A DNA stretch of 11,913 nt from an uncultured Flavobacterium sp. (GTDB lineage: Bacteria > Bacteroidota > Bacteroidia > Flavobacteriales > Flavobacteriaceae), in contig NZ_CAMIHH010000097.1 of NCBI RefSeq assembly GCF_946220915.1, forward strand, positions 1 to 11,913, in the 5' to 3' direction. Below the pieces are notes generated by a model, which saw only the letters and a list, made by a program, of their open reading frames with translations, had not been told where the DNA came from and made no database searches. Both the position numbers and the translations under genes were made by a program. Position 1 is the stretch's first letter, and every line of letters starts with the position of its first letter. This document shows, piece after piece, positions 1 through 6,419 of this stretch.

Positions 1-190
1 GGGTTATCAGTGAAGTACTTCCTGTAAAAAGTAAAAACAGGGCATGGTACATTTGGTAACGTACTCCTGTTTCGAAAATAATTATTTTATCGGGTGCTAT
101 GAGGTCTTTAAGCCCATGGGCACCAAAGGCGCCGAGAATTATTCCTATTGCGCCCAAAACCCCGGCAATAGCTATAATTTTTCTGTTCAT
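1..190 (-). CDS. DUF423 family small membrane protein (partial, N-terminal 63 residues)
   Basis: The reverse strand reads from an ATG at 190-188 to the window edge without a stop, so the C-terminus is missing. The protein begins MNRKIIAIAGVLGAIG and continues with GAFGAHGLKD and FETGVRYQMYHALF. A hydrophobic first helix, the GAFGAHGL stretch and the (F/Y)xTGxxYQxxHAL block are the hallmarks of the DUF423 family (E. coli YgdD-like), integral inner-membrane proteins of about 110-130 residues with four predicted helices. The molecular function of the family is not established. The gene is divergent from the dehydrogenase at 304, and the two share 113 bases of intergenic DNA. The family call is secure; any role would be a guess. 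Confidence 0.85.
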   Translation of the reverse strand, partial: MNRKIIAIAGVLGAIGIILGAFGAHGLKDLIAPDKIIIFETGVRYQMYHALFLLFTGSTSLIT

Positions 191-215
191 TTTATTTAAA
201 TTTTGATGTAAAGTT

Positions 216-252
216 AAAAAGTTTTCGAGCAATAATTATCCAAAAAGTTTTC
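216..252. repeat. Two 11-base direct repeats in a divergent promoter region
   Basis: The sequence AAAAAGTTTTC occurs at 216-226 and again at 242-252, 26 bases apart start to start (about 2.5 helical turns). Both copies lie between the divergent starts at 190 and 304. They could be a protein-binding site or simply A/T-rich coincidence. The repeat is seen directly; a function is not shown. Confidence 0.4.
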
Positions 253-278
253 AGGAATATAACATTTGACTACTTTCG
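248..278 (+). promoter_or_regulatory. Possible promoter of the saccharopine dehydrogenase-family gene
   Basis: TACTTTCG at 271-278 matches the Bacteroidota -7 consensus TAnnTTTG at all but one position. A T-run at 248-251 lies 19 bases upstream, where the -33 element (TTTG/TTG) is expected. Transcription would start near 284-286, giving a leader of about 20 bases before the ATG at 304. The -33 match is weak, so this is a tentative call. Confidence 0.4.
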
Positions 279-300
279 TGTTATAAATACGAAAACACGA
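276..300. promoter_or_regulatory. Inverted repeat overlapping the likely transcription start
   Basis: TCGTGTT (276-282) and AACACGA (294-300) form a perfect 7-base inverted repeat with an 11-base spacer. It spans the end of the candidate -7 box and the predicted start site, a typical place for a repressor operator. It could alternatively fold as a small leader hairpin. No matching copy is seen in front of the lrp-like gene at 1793. Confidence 0.4.
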
Positions 301-303
301 CTA

Positions 304-1674
304 ATGAGGAATATTTTGATTATTGGCGCTGGCCGGTCTGCCTCGTCATTAATAGAATATCTGCTAAACAAGGCAGAAACTGAAAACCTGCACATTACAA
401 TTGGCGACCTTTCGGCAGAACTTGCACAGCGAAAAACCAAAGGCCACCCAAGGGCTGCTGCCATCGCTTTTGATATTTTTGATGAACGCCAGCGCAGGGA
501 AGAAATCAGCAAGGCCGATGTGGTAATTTCAATGCTTCCGGCACACCTGCATTACGAAGTAGCAAAGGACTGCATTACTTTCAAAAAACACATGGTTACG
601 GCCTCTTACATAAGCCCGGCCATGCAGGAGCTGGACGAACAGGTTACTGCCAGCAACCTTGTTTTCATGAACGAAATCGGCCTCGATCCCGGCATTGACC
701 ACATGAGCGCCATGAAGATCATCGAAGGCATTCGTGACAAAGGCGGCAGGGTGTTGCTGTTCGAATCGTTTTGCGGCGGGCTTGTAGCCCCCGAAAGCGA
801 TAACAACCTTTGGAACTATAAGTTTACTTGGAATCCGCGCAATGTTGTACTTGCCGGCCAGGGAGGCTCGGCAAAATTTATACAGGAAGGCACCTACAAA
901 TACATACCCTATAACAAGCTGTTCCGCCGGACGGAATTCATGGAAGTTGAGGGGTATGGCCGCTTTGAAGGTTATGCCAACCGCGATTCTTTAAAATACC
1001 GCAGTGTTTACGGGCTTGACGATGCACTTACACTGTACCGTGGCACGCTGAGGAGGGTTGGCTTTTCAAAATCGTGGAATATGTTCATCCAACTGGGAAT
1101 GACGGATGATACATATGTAATGGAAAATTCTGCGACTATGAGCTATCGCGAATTTACCAATTCCTTCCTGCCCTACCACCCCACCGACTCTGTCGAACTG
1201 AAGCTAAGGCATATACTTAAGATCGACCAGGACGACATCCAGTGGGACAAGCTTGTGGAACTCGACCTTTTTAACGACAAAAAAATTGTAGGGCTCAATA
1301 ATGCAACACCGGCGCAGATACTGGAGAAGATCCTTTCTGATAAATGGACACTGAATTCCGAAGACAAGGACATGATCGTAATGTATCATAAGATAGGCTA
1401 TGAGCTTAATGGCCAGCAGCGCCAGATTGATGCCACCATGGTGTGCATTGGCGACGACCAAACCTATACTGCAATGGCAAAGACTGTAGGCCTGCCCGTT
1501 GCAATGGCAGCTTTACAAATACTTAATGGCAACATAACAACTCCAGGGGTACAGTTACCCATCAACCGGGAAGTGTACCTGCCCATTTTAAACGAACTCG
1601 AAGAATTTGGGGTTGTCTTTAATGAAAAGCATGTTCCATACATGGGTTATAACCCAAATAATGTGGCAAGCTAA
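304..1674 (+). CDS. Saccharopine dehydrogenase (saccharopine reductase-type) family protein
   Basis: This is a 456-residue NAD(P)-dependent oxidoreductase, the usual length for the LYS9-like saccharopine reductase family. An N-terminal Rossmann fold shows GAGRSA at residues 8-13, followed by an acidic residue after the second strand (GDLSAE). The catalytic/substrate domain carries NEIGLDPGIDHM (123-134) and SFCGG (155-159) followed by APESDNN and YKFTWNPR; these blocks are characteristic of saccharopine reductases. Members interconvert saccharopine with glutamate and aminoadipate semialdehyde, so a cytosolic role in lysine degradation via saccharopine is the natural inference. Bacterial members of this broad family can use other substrates, so no gene symbol is given. 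The ATG at 304 is preferred because the Rossmann glycine motif starts only seven residues later. A hairpin terminator follows, and an Lrp/AsnC regulator comes next on the same strand, which fits amino-acid-linked control. Confidence 0.88.
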   Translation: MRNILIIGAGRSASSLIEYLLNKAETENLHITIGDLSAELAQRKTKGHPRAAAIAFDIFDERQRREEISKADVVISMLPAHLHYEVAKDCITFKKHMVTASYISPAMQELDEQVTASNLVFMNEIGLDPGIDHMSAMKIIEGIRDKGGRVLLFESFCGGLVAPESDNNLWNYKFTWNPRNVVLAGQGGSAKFIQEGTYKYIPYNKLFRRTEFMEVEGYGRFEGYANRDSLKYRSVYGLDDALTLYRGTLRRVGFSKSWNMFIQLGMTDDTYVMENSATMSYREFTNSFLPYHPTDSVELKLRHILKIDQDDIQWDKLVELDLFNDKKIVGLNNATPAQILEKILSDKWTLNSEDKDMIVMYHKIGYELNGQQRQIDATMVCIGDDQTYTAMAKTVGLPVAMAALQILNGNITTPGVQLPINREVYLPILNELEEFGVVFNEKHVPYMGYNPNNVAS

Positions 1675-1698
1675 TCCCACTTAACTAACCCAAACTCC

Positions 1699-1735
1699 AA
1701 AACCTCCCTCTTATACGGGAGGTTTTACATTTTTG
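1699..1735 (+). terminator. Intrinsic terminator after the dehydrogenase gene
   Basis: A perfect 10-base stem, AAAACCTCCC (1699-1708) with GGGAGGTTTT (1717-1726), encloses an 8-base loop and is followed by a T-rich run (ACATTTTT). It lies 24 bases after the stop codon and separates the dehydrogenase from the lrp-like gene. The A/T ends of the stem make it potentially functional on either strand. Confidence 0.85.
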
Positions 1736-1745
1736 GCTTCTTTAG

Positions 1746-1775
1746 TTTATTTTTAAAACCGAATACTTATATTTG
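1746..1775 (+). promoter_or_regulatory. Promoter of the Lrp/AsnC-family gene
   Basis: TATATTTG at 1768-1775 is a perfect match to the Bacteroidota -7 consensus TAnnTTTG. TTTA at 1746-1749 sits 18 bases upstream as a near-match -33 element. Transcription would begin around 1780, leaving a leader of only about a dozen bases before the ATG at 1793. Confidence 0.7.
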
Positions 1776-1792
1776 ATTTTAAATTGTAATGC

Positions 1793-2263
1793 ATGAAAGT
1801 CAATTCGCTGCAAATAGAAATCGATGGCATAGACAAGGAAGTATTGCGCTACCTGATGGAAGATGCCCGTAAGCCAATACTACAGATAGCCTCTAAAATA
1901 GGGATATCAGGTGCTGCCATCCACCAACGGCTGCGTAAACTCGAACAGGCCGGGGTAATATCAGGATCGAGATTCATTGTTAACAATAAAGTTCTGGGGT
2001 ACAGCACTATGGCTTTCGTAGGGATATACCTCGAAAAAGCTTCGAGCAATTCAGAAGCTGTGAAAGACCTGCGAAAAATTCCGGAAGTGCTGGAATGCCA
2101 CTATACTACAGGAAACTGGTCCATCCTCATCAAGATCATCTGCCGTGACAATGAGCACCTCATGCAGCTGCTCAATACTAAAATACAGCCCATAAAGGGT
2201 GTGTCACGGACAGAAACATTCATATCCCTGGATCAGCAGATAGAACGGCAGGTACAACTATAG
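1793..2263 (+). CDS. Lrp/AsnC family transcriptional regulator
   Basis: This 156-residue protein has the standard length and architecture of the family. An N-terminal winged helix-turn-helix covers about residues 11-60 (IDGIDKEVLRYLMEDAR, then IASKIGISGAAIHQRLRKLEQAG with the recognition helix near 40-50). A C-terminal RAM effector-binding domain covers about 72-148 and includes VLECHYTTGNWSILIKI. Lrp/AsnC proteins form dimers and higher oligomers that bend DNA, and they respond to amino acids. It lies directly after a saccharopine dehydrogenase-family gene but has its own promoter and follows a terminator, so it is probably transcribed separately. It may sense lysine or another amino acid and regulate the neighbour; that is inference from position. 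ATG 1793 is the only sensible start, given the promoter and the position of the DNA-binding domain. Confidence 0.92.
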   Translation: MKVNSLQIEIDGIDKEVLRYLMEDARKPILQIASKIGISGAAIHQRLRKLEQAGVISGSRFIVNNKVLGYSTMAFVGIYLEKASSNSEAVKDLRKIPEVLECHYTTGNWSILIKIICRDNEHLMQLLNTKIQPIKGVSRTETFISLDQQIERQVQL

Positions 2264-2341
2264 CCCCTAACCCCCGAAGGGGAAATTCCACGGTTGCTGT
2301 TTTGTTCAGGTCCGGGTTGTAGTTCCCTTTGGAGGTTAAAG
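2264..2341. repeat. Short palindromic dispersed-repeat-like element between convergent genes
   Basis: Immediately after the lrp-like stop codon lies CCCCTAACCCCCGAAGGGGA (from 2264). An inverted, imperfect copy, TTCCCTTTGGAGGTTAAAG, lies at 2323-2341, just before the end of the convergent metallopeptidase gene. The left arm itself contains the small hairpin CCCC-CGAA-GGGG (2272-2282). Sequences of the type CCCCTAA-CCCC-GGGGAA are recurrent intergenic repeats in Bacteroidota. Here the element fills the whole gap and may also serve as a bidirectional terminator, although it lacks a good T-run. A related arm is seen at 6420-6433. Dispersal in this genome is inferred. Confidence 0.5.
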
Positions 2342-2349
2342 ACTATGGA

Positions 2350-3057
2350 TTAATCCCTTGAACCGCCAAATATCTTCATGCCAAAATACACCAGCATTGC
2401 CAGCGAGCCCAAAGCCGCTACTACGTAAGTGCGTGCTGCCCATTTTAACGAATCTTCTGCGCCTTCGTATTCCTGTGGAGTAAGCATGTTCTTGTTCTTG
2501 AGCCAGGCCAGTGCGCGGTTACTTGCATCATACTCTACCGGCAGGGTAATAAATGTGAAAAGCGTGGTTACAGCATATAATATAAGTCCGGCCAGGGCAA
2601 TGTAAAAGCCAAACCCCATTTGGGCAGCAGCGCCAAGCACAAGGCCTATGATCAGTAAAATTTGCGAAAGGTTGGACGATACGTTGACCATCGGCACCAT
2701 TTTGGAGCGGAACTCCAGCATATTGTATGCCGTGGCATGCTGCACAGCATGGCCCACCTCGTGCGCAGCTACCGCTGCGGCTGCGGCATTGCGCTGGTTA
2801 TATACTGCCTCACTCAGGTTTACCGTTTTGTCCATCGGGTTATAATGGTCGGTAAGGCGGCCCGGGGTTGAAATTACTCGAACGTTGCCAATGCCGTGGT
2901 CCTGCAGCATTTTTTGTGCAATTTCTGCACCGCTCATCCCGTTGCGAAGGTGTACCTTCGAATAATGTTCAAACTTGCTTTTCAGTTTTGCACTTACCGC
3001 AAAACTTACCAGGGCTATTACGCCAATGATGATCCAGTACCAAATATCTACATACAT
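2350..3057 (-). CDS. YugP-like membrane zinc metallopeptidase
   Basis: This 235-residue protein belongs to the neutral zinc metallopeptidase family 2 (YugP-like, Zn_peptidase_2), at the family's usual length. A transmembrane helix lies at residues 5-22. The zinc-binding HEVGH motif is at 99-103 in AAHEVGHAVQHA, preceded by an alanine-rich stretch, and LPVEYDASNRA (172-182) contains a conserved glutamate likely to be the third ligand. Two hydrophobic helices (about 130-170) and one near the C-terminus (211-227) anchor it in the inner membrane. GMSGAEIAQKML (40-51) and a DHYNP segment (70-74) are also typical of the family. Substrates are unknown; quality control of membrane proteins is a common suggestion, not shown here. 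The gene stands 105 bases downstream of the YiiX-like gene on the same strand and converges on the lrp-like gene. The family assignment is firm, the physiological role open. Confidence 0.9.
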   Translation of the reverse strand: MYVDIWYWIIIGVIALVSFAVSAKLKSKFEHYSKVHLRNGMSGAEIAQKMLQDHGIGNVRVISTPGRLTDHYNPMDKTVNLSEAVYNQRNAAAAAVAAHEVGHAVQHATAYNMLEFRSKMVPMVNVSSNLSQILLIIGLVLGAAAQMGFGFYIALAGLILYAVTTLFTFITLPVEYDASNRALAWLKNKNMLTPQEYEGAEDSLKWAARTYVVAALGSLAMLVYFGMKIFGGSRD

Positions 3058-3162
3058 GATTTAATTCGTTTTAATTGATACATAAAGCTAATCAAATTAT
3101 AAACCAATATGTGCTAAGGAAAGGTTAATGCCGTTTTGGCGGATTGCCTGACGAAATTGCAG

Positions 3163-3813
3163 CTACTTTTTTGCAGGAATTGAGAAAATAGGTTTAAGTG
3201 CGTTGGATTTTGACATCCCCCCCGGATTGCAACCGGGCAGCCCTTCGGGTATCGGCTTGTTTAAGCTATTATAATAATCCACCCAGGCAGGAAAGAAATT
3301 GTTACTGCCGGGCTGCTTGTAGGTCATGGGCGTAAGGTCAAAAAAAGGCTTACCGCCGTTGGCGAACATAAATGCATCGTAAATCAGTTCGGAGCAGTAG
3401 TAAGCGCCATTATCGTATACATATTCATCATCATAAGGCACACCCAGCTGCTTTAAAGAAAACGCTATGGCCACAGGAACAAGGTGGCTGTATTTCACTT
3501 TCAGCCGCATCACCGGCATATTCTTCTTTGTGTTTCCGGAAAACTTATCCAGGGTGGTAAGGCGTACTGCGCTTCCCGCAGCTTCAATAACATAGATGGT
3601 ATCGTTGCGGTGGTACACCATGCCCATGTGGCTGAAGTCTTTCCCGTGATAACCTTCAGTTACTGCTTCAATCGCGTCACAAAGCGGTCCGCAATCCATG
3701 TCCTGAAAAATAAGGTCGCCGTCGTTTAGCAGGTTTTCCACATCGTTTTCAGCAATTTGCGAAAGCAACGGAAACGTAACGGCTGCGAATAAGAGTACGA
3801 ATAAATTTCTCAT
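3163..3813 (-). CDS. Secreted YiiX/YebB-like NlpC/P60 family cysteine hydrolase
   Basis: The 216-residue protein has a signal peptide of about 19 residues (MRNLFVLLFAAVTFPLLSQ), so it should act in the periplasm or at the surface. Mature-region motifs follow the circularly permuted papain-like (YiiX/YaeF) branch of the NlpC/P60 superfamily: GDLIFQ (32-37), a histidine in FSHMGMV (His62), an acidic residue in VIEAAG (Glu77), and the likely nucleophile Cys140 in AYYCSELIYDAF. In this branch the His-containing block precedes the Cys-containing block, as seen here. The family cleaves amide or lipid-amide bonds; peptidoglycan or lipid-linked substrates are plausible but not demonstrated. Its ATG overlaps the stop of the upstream beta-barrel-like gene by four bases (ATGA), implying translational coupling. 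It is the last gene of the tightly spaced part of the ftsX-uppP-truB set. Confidence 0.85.
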   Translation of the reverse strand: MRNLFVLLFAAVTFPLLSQIAENDVENLLNDGDLIFQDMDCGPLCDAIEAVTEGYHGKDFSHMGMVYHRNDTIYVIEAAGSAVRLTTLDKFSGNTKKNMPVMRLKVKYSHLVPVAIAFSLKQLGVPYDDEYVYDNGAYYCSELIYDAFMFANGGKPFFDLTPMTYKQPGSNNFFPAWVDYYNSLNKPIPEGLPGCNPGGMSKSNALKPIFSIPAKK

Positions 3814-4466
3814 AGCCCAAAGTTATTTATTGCCACACCAATGCTAAAGCTGCCAGCGTATTTATATTCATAGATAGGAAAATCGCTCGTGCTGAAATCC
3901 AGGAAAACAGAGCTTGTATTGTCAAACAGGAGCCCAAGCCTGTACTTTTGGTAAAAGCCCGAAAGGTTGCCCCGGCCTATTGCATAGCTCCATCCATAGC
4001 CCGCCTGCATATAAATGTTGGTTTCATCCCACAGCTGCGGGGTGAAGAGTATACTGCCATACACCGGTGCATATACCAGCTTTTCGGTGGCGAGCCAGTC
4101 GATGCCTGTGTTGGCGCTGATGCCTACCCATGATTTATAATGCACGCCAAAGCCAATATTGGCGCTAACCCCATTCGGAATGACATAATCCAGTACGCTG
4201 GGCTTGTACTCGGTTCCGGTTTGTGCATAATACTCCCGAATTTCGTCGGTATACGGGTTAGCCCGAATGGGAACTGAAACGGACAATTGCCCGAAAATGA
4301 ATTCGGCTGCTGGCTTATCACCGGGCTCAGAATAGGTAATGAATACCGTCTCTTTCTTTTCGTCATCAACCTGGCCGAAGCAGCAAAGGCATGAGAGCAA
4401 TAAAAAACTGATTAGCGCTCTATTGCATATCGAGAGGTGGTATGTAGTTTTACAATGTATCATCAC
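3810..4466 (-). CDS. Hypothetical exported protein, predicted small outer-membrane beta-barrel
   Basis: No specific family is recognised for this 218-residue protein. A positively charged N-terminus and hydrophobic core (ALISFLLLSCLCCFGQ, residues 17-32) form a signal peptide, with cleavage likely after FGQ; LLSC is a poor lipobox, so lipidation is possible but less likely. The mature part is rich in Gly and aromatic residues in alternating amphipathic stretches, for example SANIGFGVHYKSWVGISANTG (101-121), IYMQAGYGWSYAIG (151-164), YRLGLLF (175-181) and the terminal GSFSIGVAINNFGL. It ends in an aromatic-containing strand, as expected for an outer-membrane barrel of roughly eight strands. 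It starts 11 bases after truB and overlaps the next gene by four bases, so it is very likely in the operon and coupled to the YiiX-like hydrolase. The gene is real; barrel status is inferred from composition. Confidence 0.7.
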   Translation of the reverse strand: MMIHCKTTYHLSICNRALISFLLLSCLCCFGQVDDEKKETVFITYSEPGDKPAAEFIFGQLSVSVPIRANPYTDEIREYYAQTGTEYKPSVLDYVIPNGVSANIGFGVHYKSWVGISANTGIDWLATEKLVYAPVYGSILFTPQLWDETNIYMQAGYGWSYAIGRGNLSGFYQKYRLGLLFDNTSSVFLDFSTSDFPIYEYKYAGSFSIGVAINNFGL

Positions 4467-4477
4467 AAAACCAGGAA

Positions 4478-5179
4478 CTATGCAGAAGGATTTTCAAGTT
4501 CATTTTCAAAAGCTTCCGGTGATATGCCATCTTTAACGGAAAATGTACCGATCTTTGTCCGGCGCAAAGCGGTTAAATGTGCCCCGGAGTGTAATGCCGC
4601 TCCAAAGTCATATGCCAGAGATCGTATGTAAGTACCTTTGCTGCACACCACCCTGAACGCTACTTCAGGCAGCGCGATCCTTGTAATTTCAAATTCGTGT
4701 ATAGTGGTTTTGCGGGCAGCGATCTCAACCTCCTCCCCTTTTCGGGCGTGCTCATACAGGCGTTTGCCATCCTTTTTTATAGCCGAAAAAACAGGTGGCT
4801 TCTGGTCGATCTCGCCTAAAAACTGCGGCAGGGTGGCATGAATGAGGTTTTCATCAATATGCTCTATCGGGAAAGTCGCGTCCACCTCGGTCTCCAGGTC
4901 GTAGGATGGTGTAGTAGCGCCCAGGTAAAATATACCGGTATATTCCTTTTCCATCCCCTGCAATTCAGATATGCGTTTGGTAAATTTCCCTGTGCATACA
5001 ATGAGCAGGCCGGTTGCCAATGGATCGAGCGTGCCGGCATGGCCCACTTTTATCTTTTTGAGGCCAAGGTGCTTTTTAAGGCTCCATTTTACCTTATTTA
5101 CAGCCTGGAAAGAGCTCCACTGCAATGGCTTGTCAATAAGGACTATCTTTCCTTCGAGAAAATCTTCGGGTGCGGCCAA
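4478..5179 (-). CDS. truB: tRNA pseudouridine(55) synthase TruB
   Basis: TruB converts uridine 55 to pseudouridine in the T-loop of tRNAs. The 233-residue protein shows the family blocks in order: IDKPLQWSSFQAVNKVK (15-31), the catalytic loop KVGHAGTLDPLATGLL with nucleophile Asp52, a KEYTG segment, QKPPVFSAIKKDGKRLYEHAR, and SKGTYIRSLAYDFG. It is shorter than E. coli TruB and has no evident C-terminal PUA domain, which is common in Bacteroidota. No ATG or GTG is available: the frame is closed upstream by uppP's TAA, and only the codons TAT CCC precede a TTG at 5179-5177, six bases after the uppP stop. TTG is therefore the best start. It sits between uppP and a beta-barrel-like gene in the envelope operon. 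Confidence 0.95.
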   Translation of the reverse strand: MAAPEDFLEGKIVLIDKPLQWSSFQAVNKVKWSLKKHLGLKKIKVGHAGTLDPLATGLLIVCTGKFTKRISELQGMEKEYTGIFYLGATTPSYDLETEVDATFPIEHIDENLIHATLPQFLGEIDQKPPVFSAIKKDGKRLYEHARKGEEVEIAARKTTIHEFEITRIALPEVAFRVVCSKGTYIRSLAYDFGAALHSGAHLTALRRTKIGTFSVKDGISPEAFENELENPSA

Positions 5180-5185
5180 GGGATA

Positions 5186-5992
5186 TTATTTATACATTGT
5201 AAAATAAGCCAGCAGCAGTGCACCGGCTATAATGCGGTACCAGCCCCATGGCTTGAACCCATATTTTTTAATTATGCCGATAAAGCCTTTTATGGCAACG
5301 ATCGCCACCACAAATGCAATGATGCTGCCTATGCCGAAAAGCTTCAGGTTATCGCCCTCCATCATCAGCTCATAACCTTTGGTCCCGGCCGCGCCATATT
5401 CCTTCAGAAAGATAGAATAGGTCGTTACGGCAAGCATGGTAGGCACCGCCAGGAAGAATGAAAACTCTGCCGCAGCCTGTCGCGTAAGCCCCTGCTGCAT
5501 ACCGCCTATAATTGAGGCTGCTGCACGGCTGGTGCCAGGCATCATGGCAAGGCATTGCCATACGCCTATGCTGATTGCTTTTTTTACGGTTATATCCTCT
5601 TCCTTAAATACGGTTGGGTTTTTAAAATAATTATCTATGAACAGCAGCACTACACCCCCTACTATCAGTACGATGGCGATAGGAATAGGATTGCCAAGCA
5701 CTTCCTCTATCATTTCATCGAACAGCTTGCCCAGCAAAAGCGCCGGTATTACGGCAAGTGCGAGCTTCATGTAAAAATCGATCTTTGTAAAATCGAAAAA
5801 CTTTTTCCAATACAGCGCCACTACTGCAAGTATGGCCCCCAATTGTATGGAAACCTGGAACAGCTTTACAAAATCATCCTCCTGTATGCCGTAATACGAA
5901 CTGGCAAAAACCATGTGGGCAGTTGAGGATATGGGCAGGTATTCGGTAAGCCCTTCAATGATGGCAATGATAATGACGTGGATAAAATCCAT
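5186..5992 (-). CDS. uppP: Undecaprenyl-diphosphatase UppP (BacA family)
   Basis: UppP dephosphorylates undecaprenyl diphosphate to regenerate the lipid carrier for peptidoglycan and other surface glycans; overproduction in other bacteria gives bacitracin resistance. The 268-residue polytopic inner-membrane protein contains both signature regions: EGLTEYLPISSTAH (residues 13-26; Glu13, Glu17, Ser23 and His26 align with the E. coli catalytic region) and MMPGTSRAAASIIGG (150-164; Arg156). About eight hydrophobic segments are visible, ending in GWYRIIAGALLLAYF. The first signature has Ala25 where E. coli has Gly (STGH). The ATG directly abuts the TAA of the DUF3098 gene with no intervening base, which argues for translational coupling; truB follows after six bases. 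Confidence 0.96.
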   Translation of the reverse strand: MDFIHVIIIAIIEGLTEYLPISSTAHMVFASSYYGIQEDDFVKLFQVSIQLGAILAVVALYWKKFFDFTKIDFYMKLALAVIPALLLGKLFDEMIEEVLGNPIPIAIVLIVGGVVLLFIDNYFKNPTVFKEEDITVKKAISIGVWQCLAMMPGTSRAAASIIGGMQQGLTRQAAAEFSFFLAVPTMLAVTTYSIFLKEYGAAGTKGYELMMEGDNLKLFGIGSIIAFVVAIVAIKGFIGIIKKYGFKPWGWYRIIAGALLLAYFTMYK

Positions 5993-6337
5993 TTATTTCT
6001 TCTTTTTATTGGTAAAGTTCTTAATTGGCTGTTCTTCCACAAGCCTGCCGGTAGCTGGTGCGGGCGCTCCTACCTTGCTGTCCTCACGGATTTCGGCTAC
6101 AGTAGTTCCGGGATTTTTCAGGATGGCATATATGGTTACGCCAAACCCTATGAGCACTACCGTTGGTGCAAGCCTGATCCTGCGCCAGCTGAAAATATCC
6201 TCGCTGAAAACATTCGGGTCGTCGCTGCCGCCGCCGGCCATAAGGATAAAGCCAAGCGCGATCACGCCAAGCCCAATGAGCAATATGGTGTAATTTACCT
6301 TTTCAAAAAGGAAAGTGGTTTTTATTTCGTTGTTCAT
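5993..6337 (-). CDS. DUF3098 family small membrane protein
   Basis: This 114-residue protein has two transmembrane helices (about residues 16-35 and 56-73). Between them lies MAGGGSDDPNVFSEDIFSWRR, typical of DUF3098, a family known from Bacteroidota. The C-terminal tail is cytoplasmic-looking and ends in a basic FTNKKKK. No biochemical function is known. It sits between ftsX and uppP, an order I recognise from other flavobacteria, and its stop codon is immediately followed by the uppP ATG. An accessory role in division or lipid-carrier recycling is a reasonable inference from context only. Confidence 0.85.
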   Translation of the reverse strand: MNNEIKTTFLFEKVNYTILLIGLGVIALGFILMAGGGSDDPNVFSEDIFSWRRIRLAPTVVLIGFGVTIYAILKNPGTTVAEIREDSKVGAPAPATGRLVEEQPIKNFTNKKKK

Positions 6338-6348
6338 TATAAAGTTCC

Positions 6349-6376
6349 GGGTTTAGAGTTTAGGGTTCTGGGTTGC
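6349..6376. repeat. Degenerate heptamer tandem repeat (GGGTTTA-like)
   Basis: Four consecutive heptads read GGGTTTA, GAGTTTA, GGGTTCT and GGGTTGC, starting 12 bases upstream of the DUF3098 start in the ftsX-DUF3098 gap. Short heptameric intergenic repeats of this kind occur in several bacterial groups. The period is clear; any function is unknown. Confidence 0.5.
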
Positions 6377-6419
6377 CGTGCCTGAATTTTATTACTTATT
6401 TATATCTTACATTCCGATA

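Noticed and set aside
3058..3162. Intrinsic terminator after the YiiX-like gene
   Set aside because: Only a weak GCC/GGC stem is visible on the minus strand with no proper T-run, so read-through into the metallopeptidase gene cannot be excluded.
4838..5461. Open frame of about 207 codons on the plus strand opposite truB and uppP
   Set aside because: It is fully antisense to two well-supported genes and its product resembles no family. It is a composition shadow.
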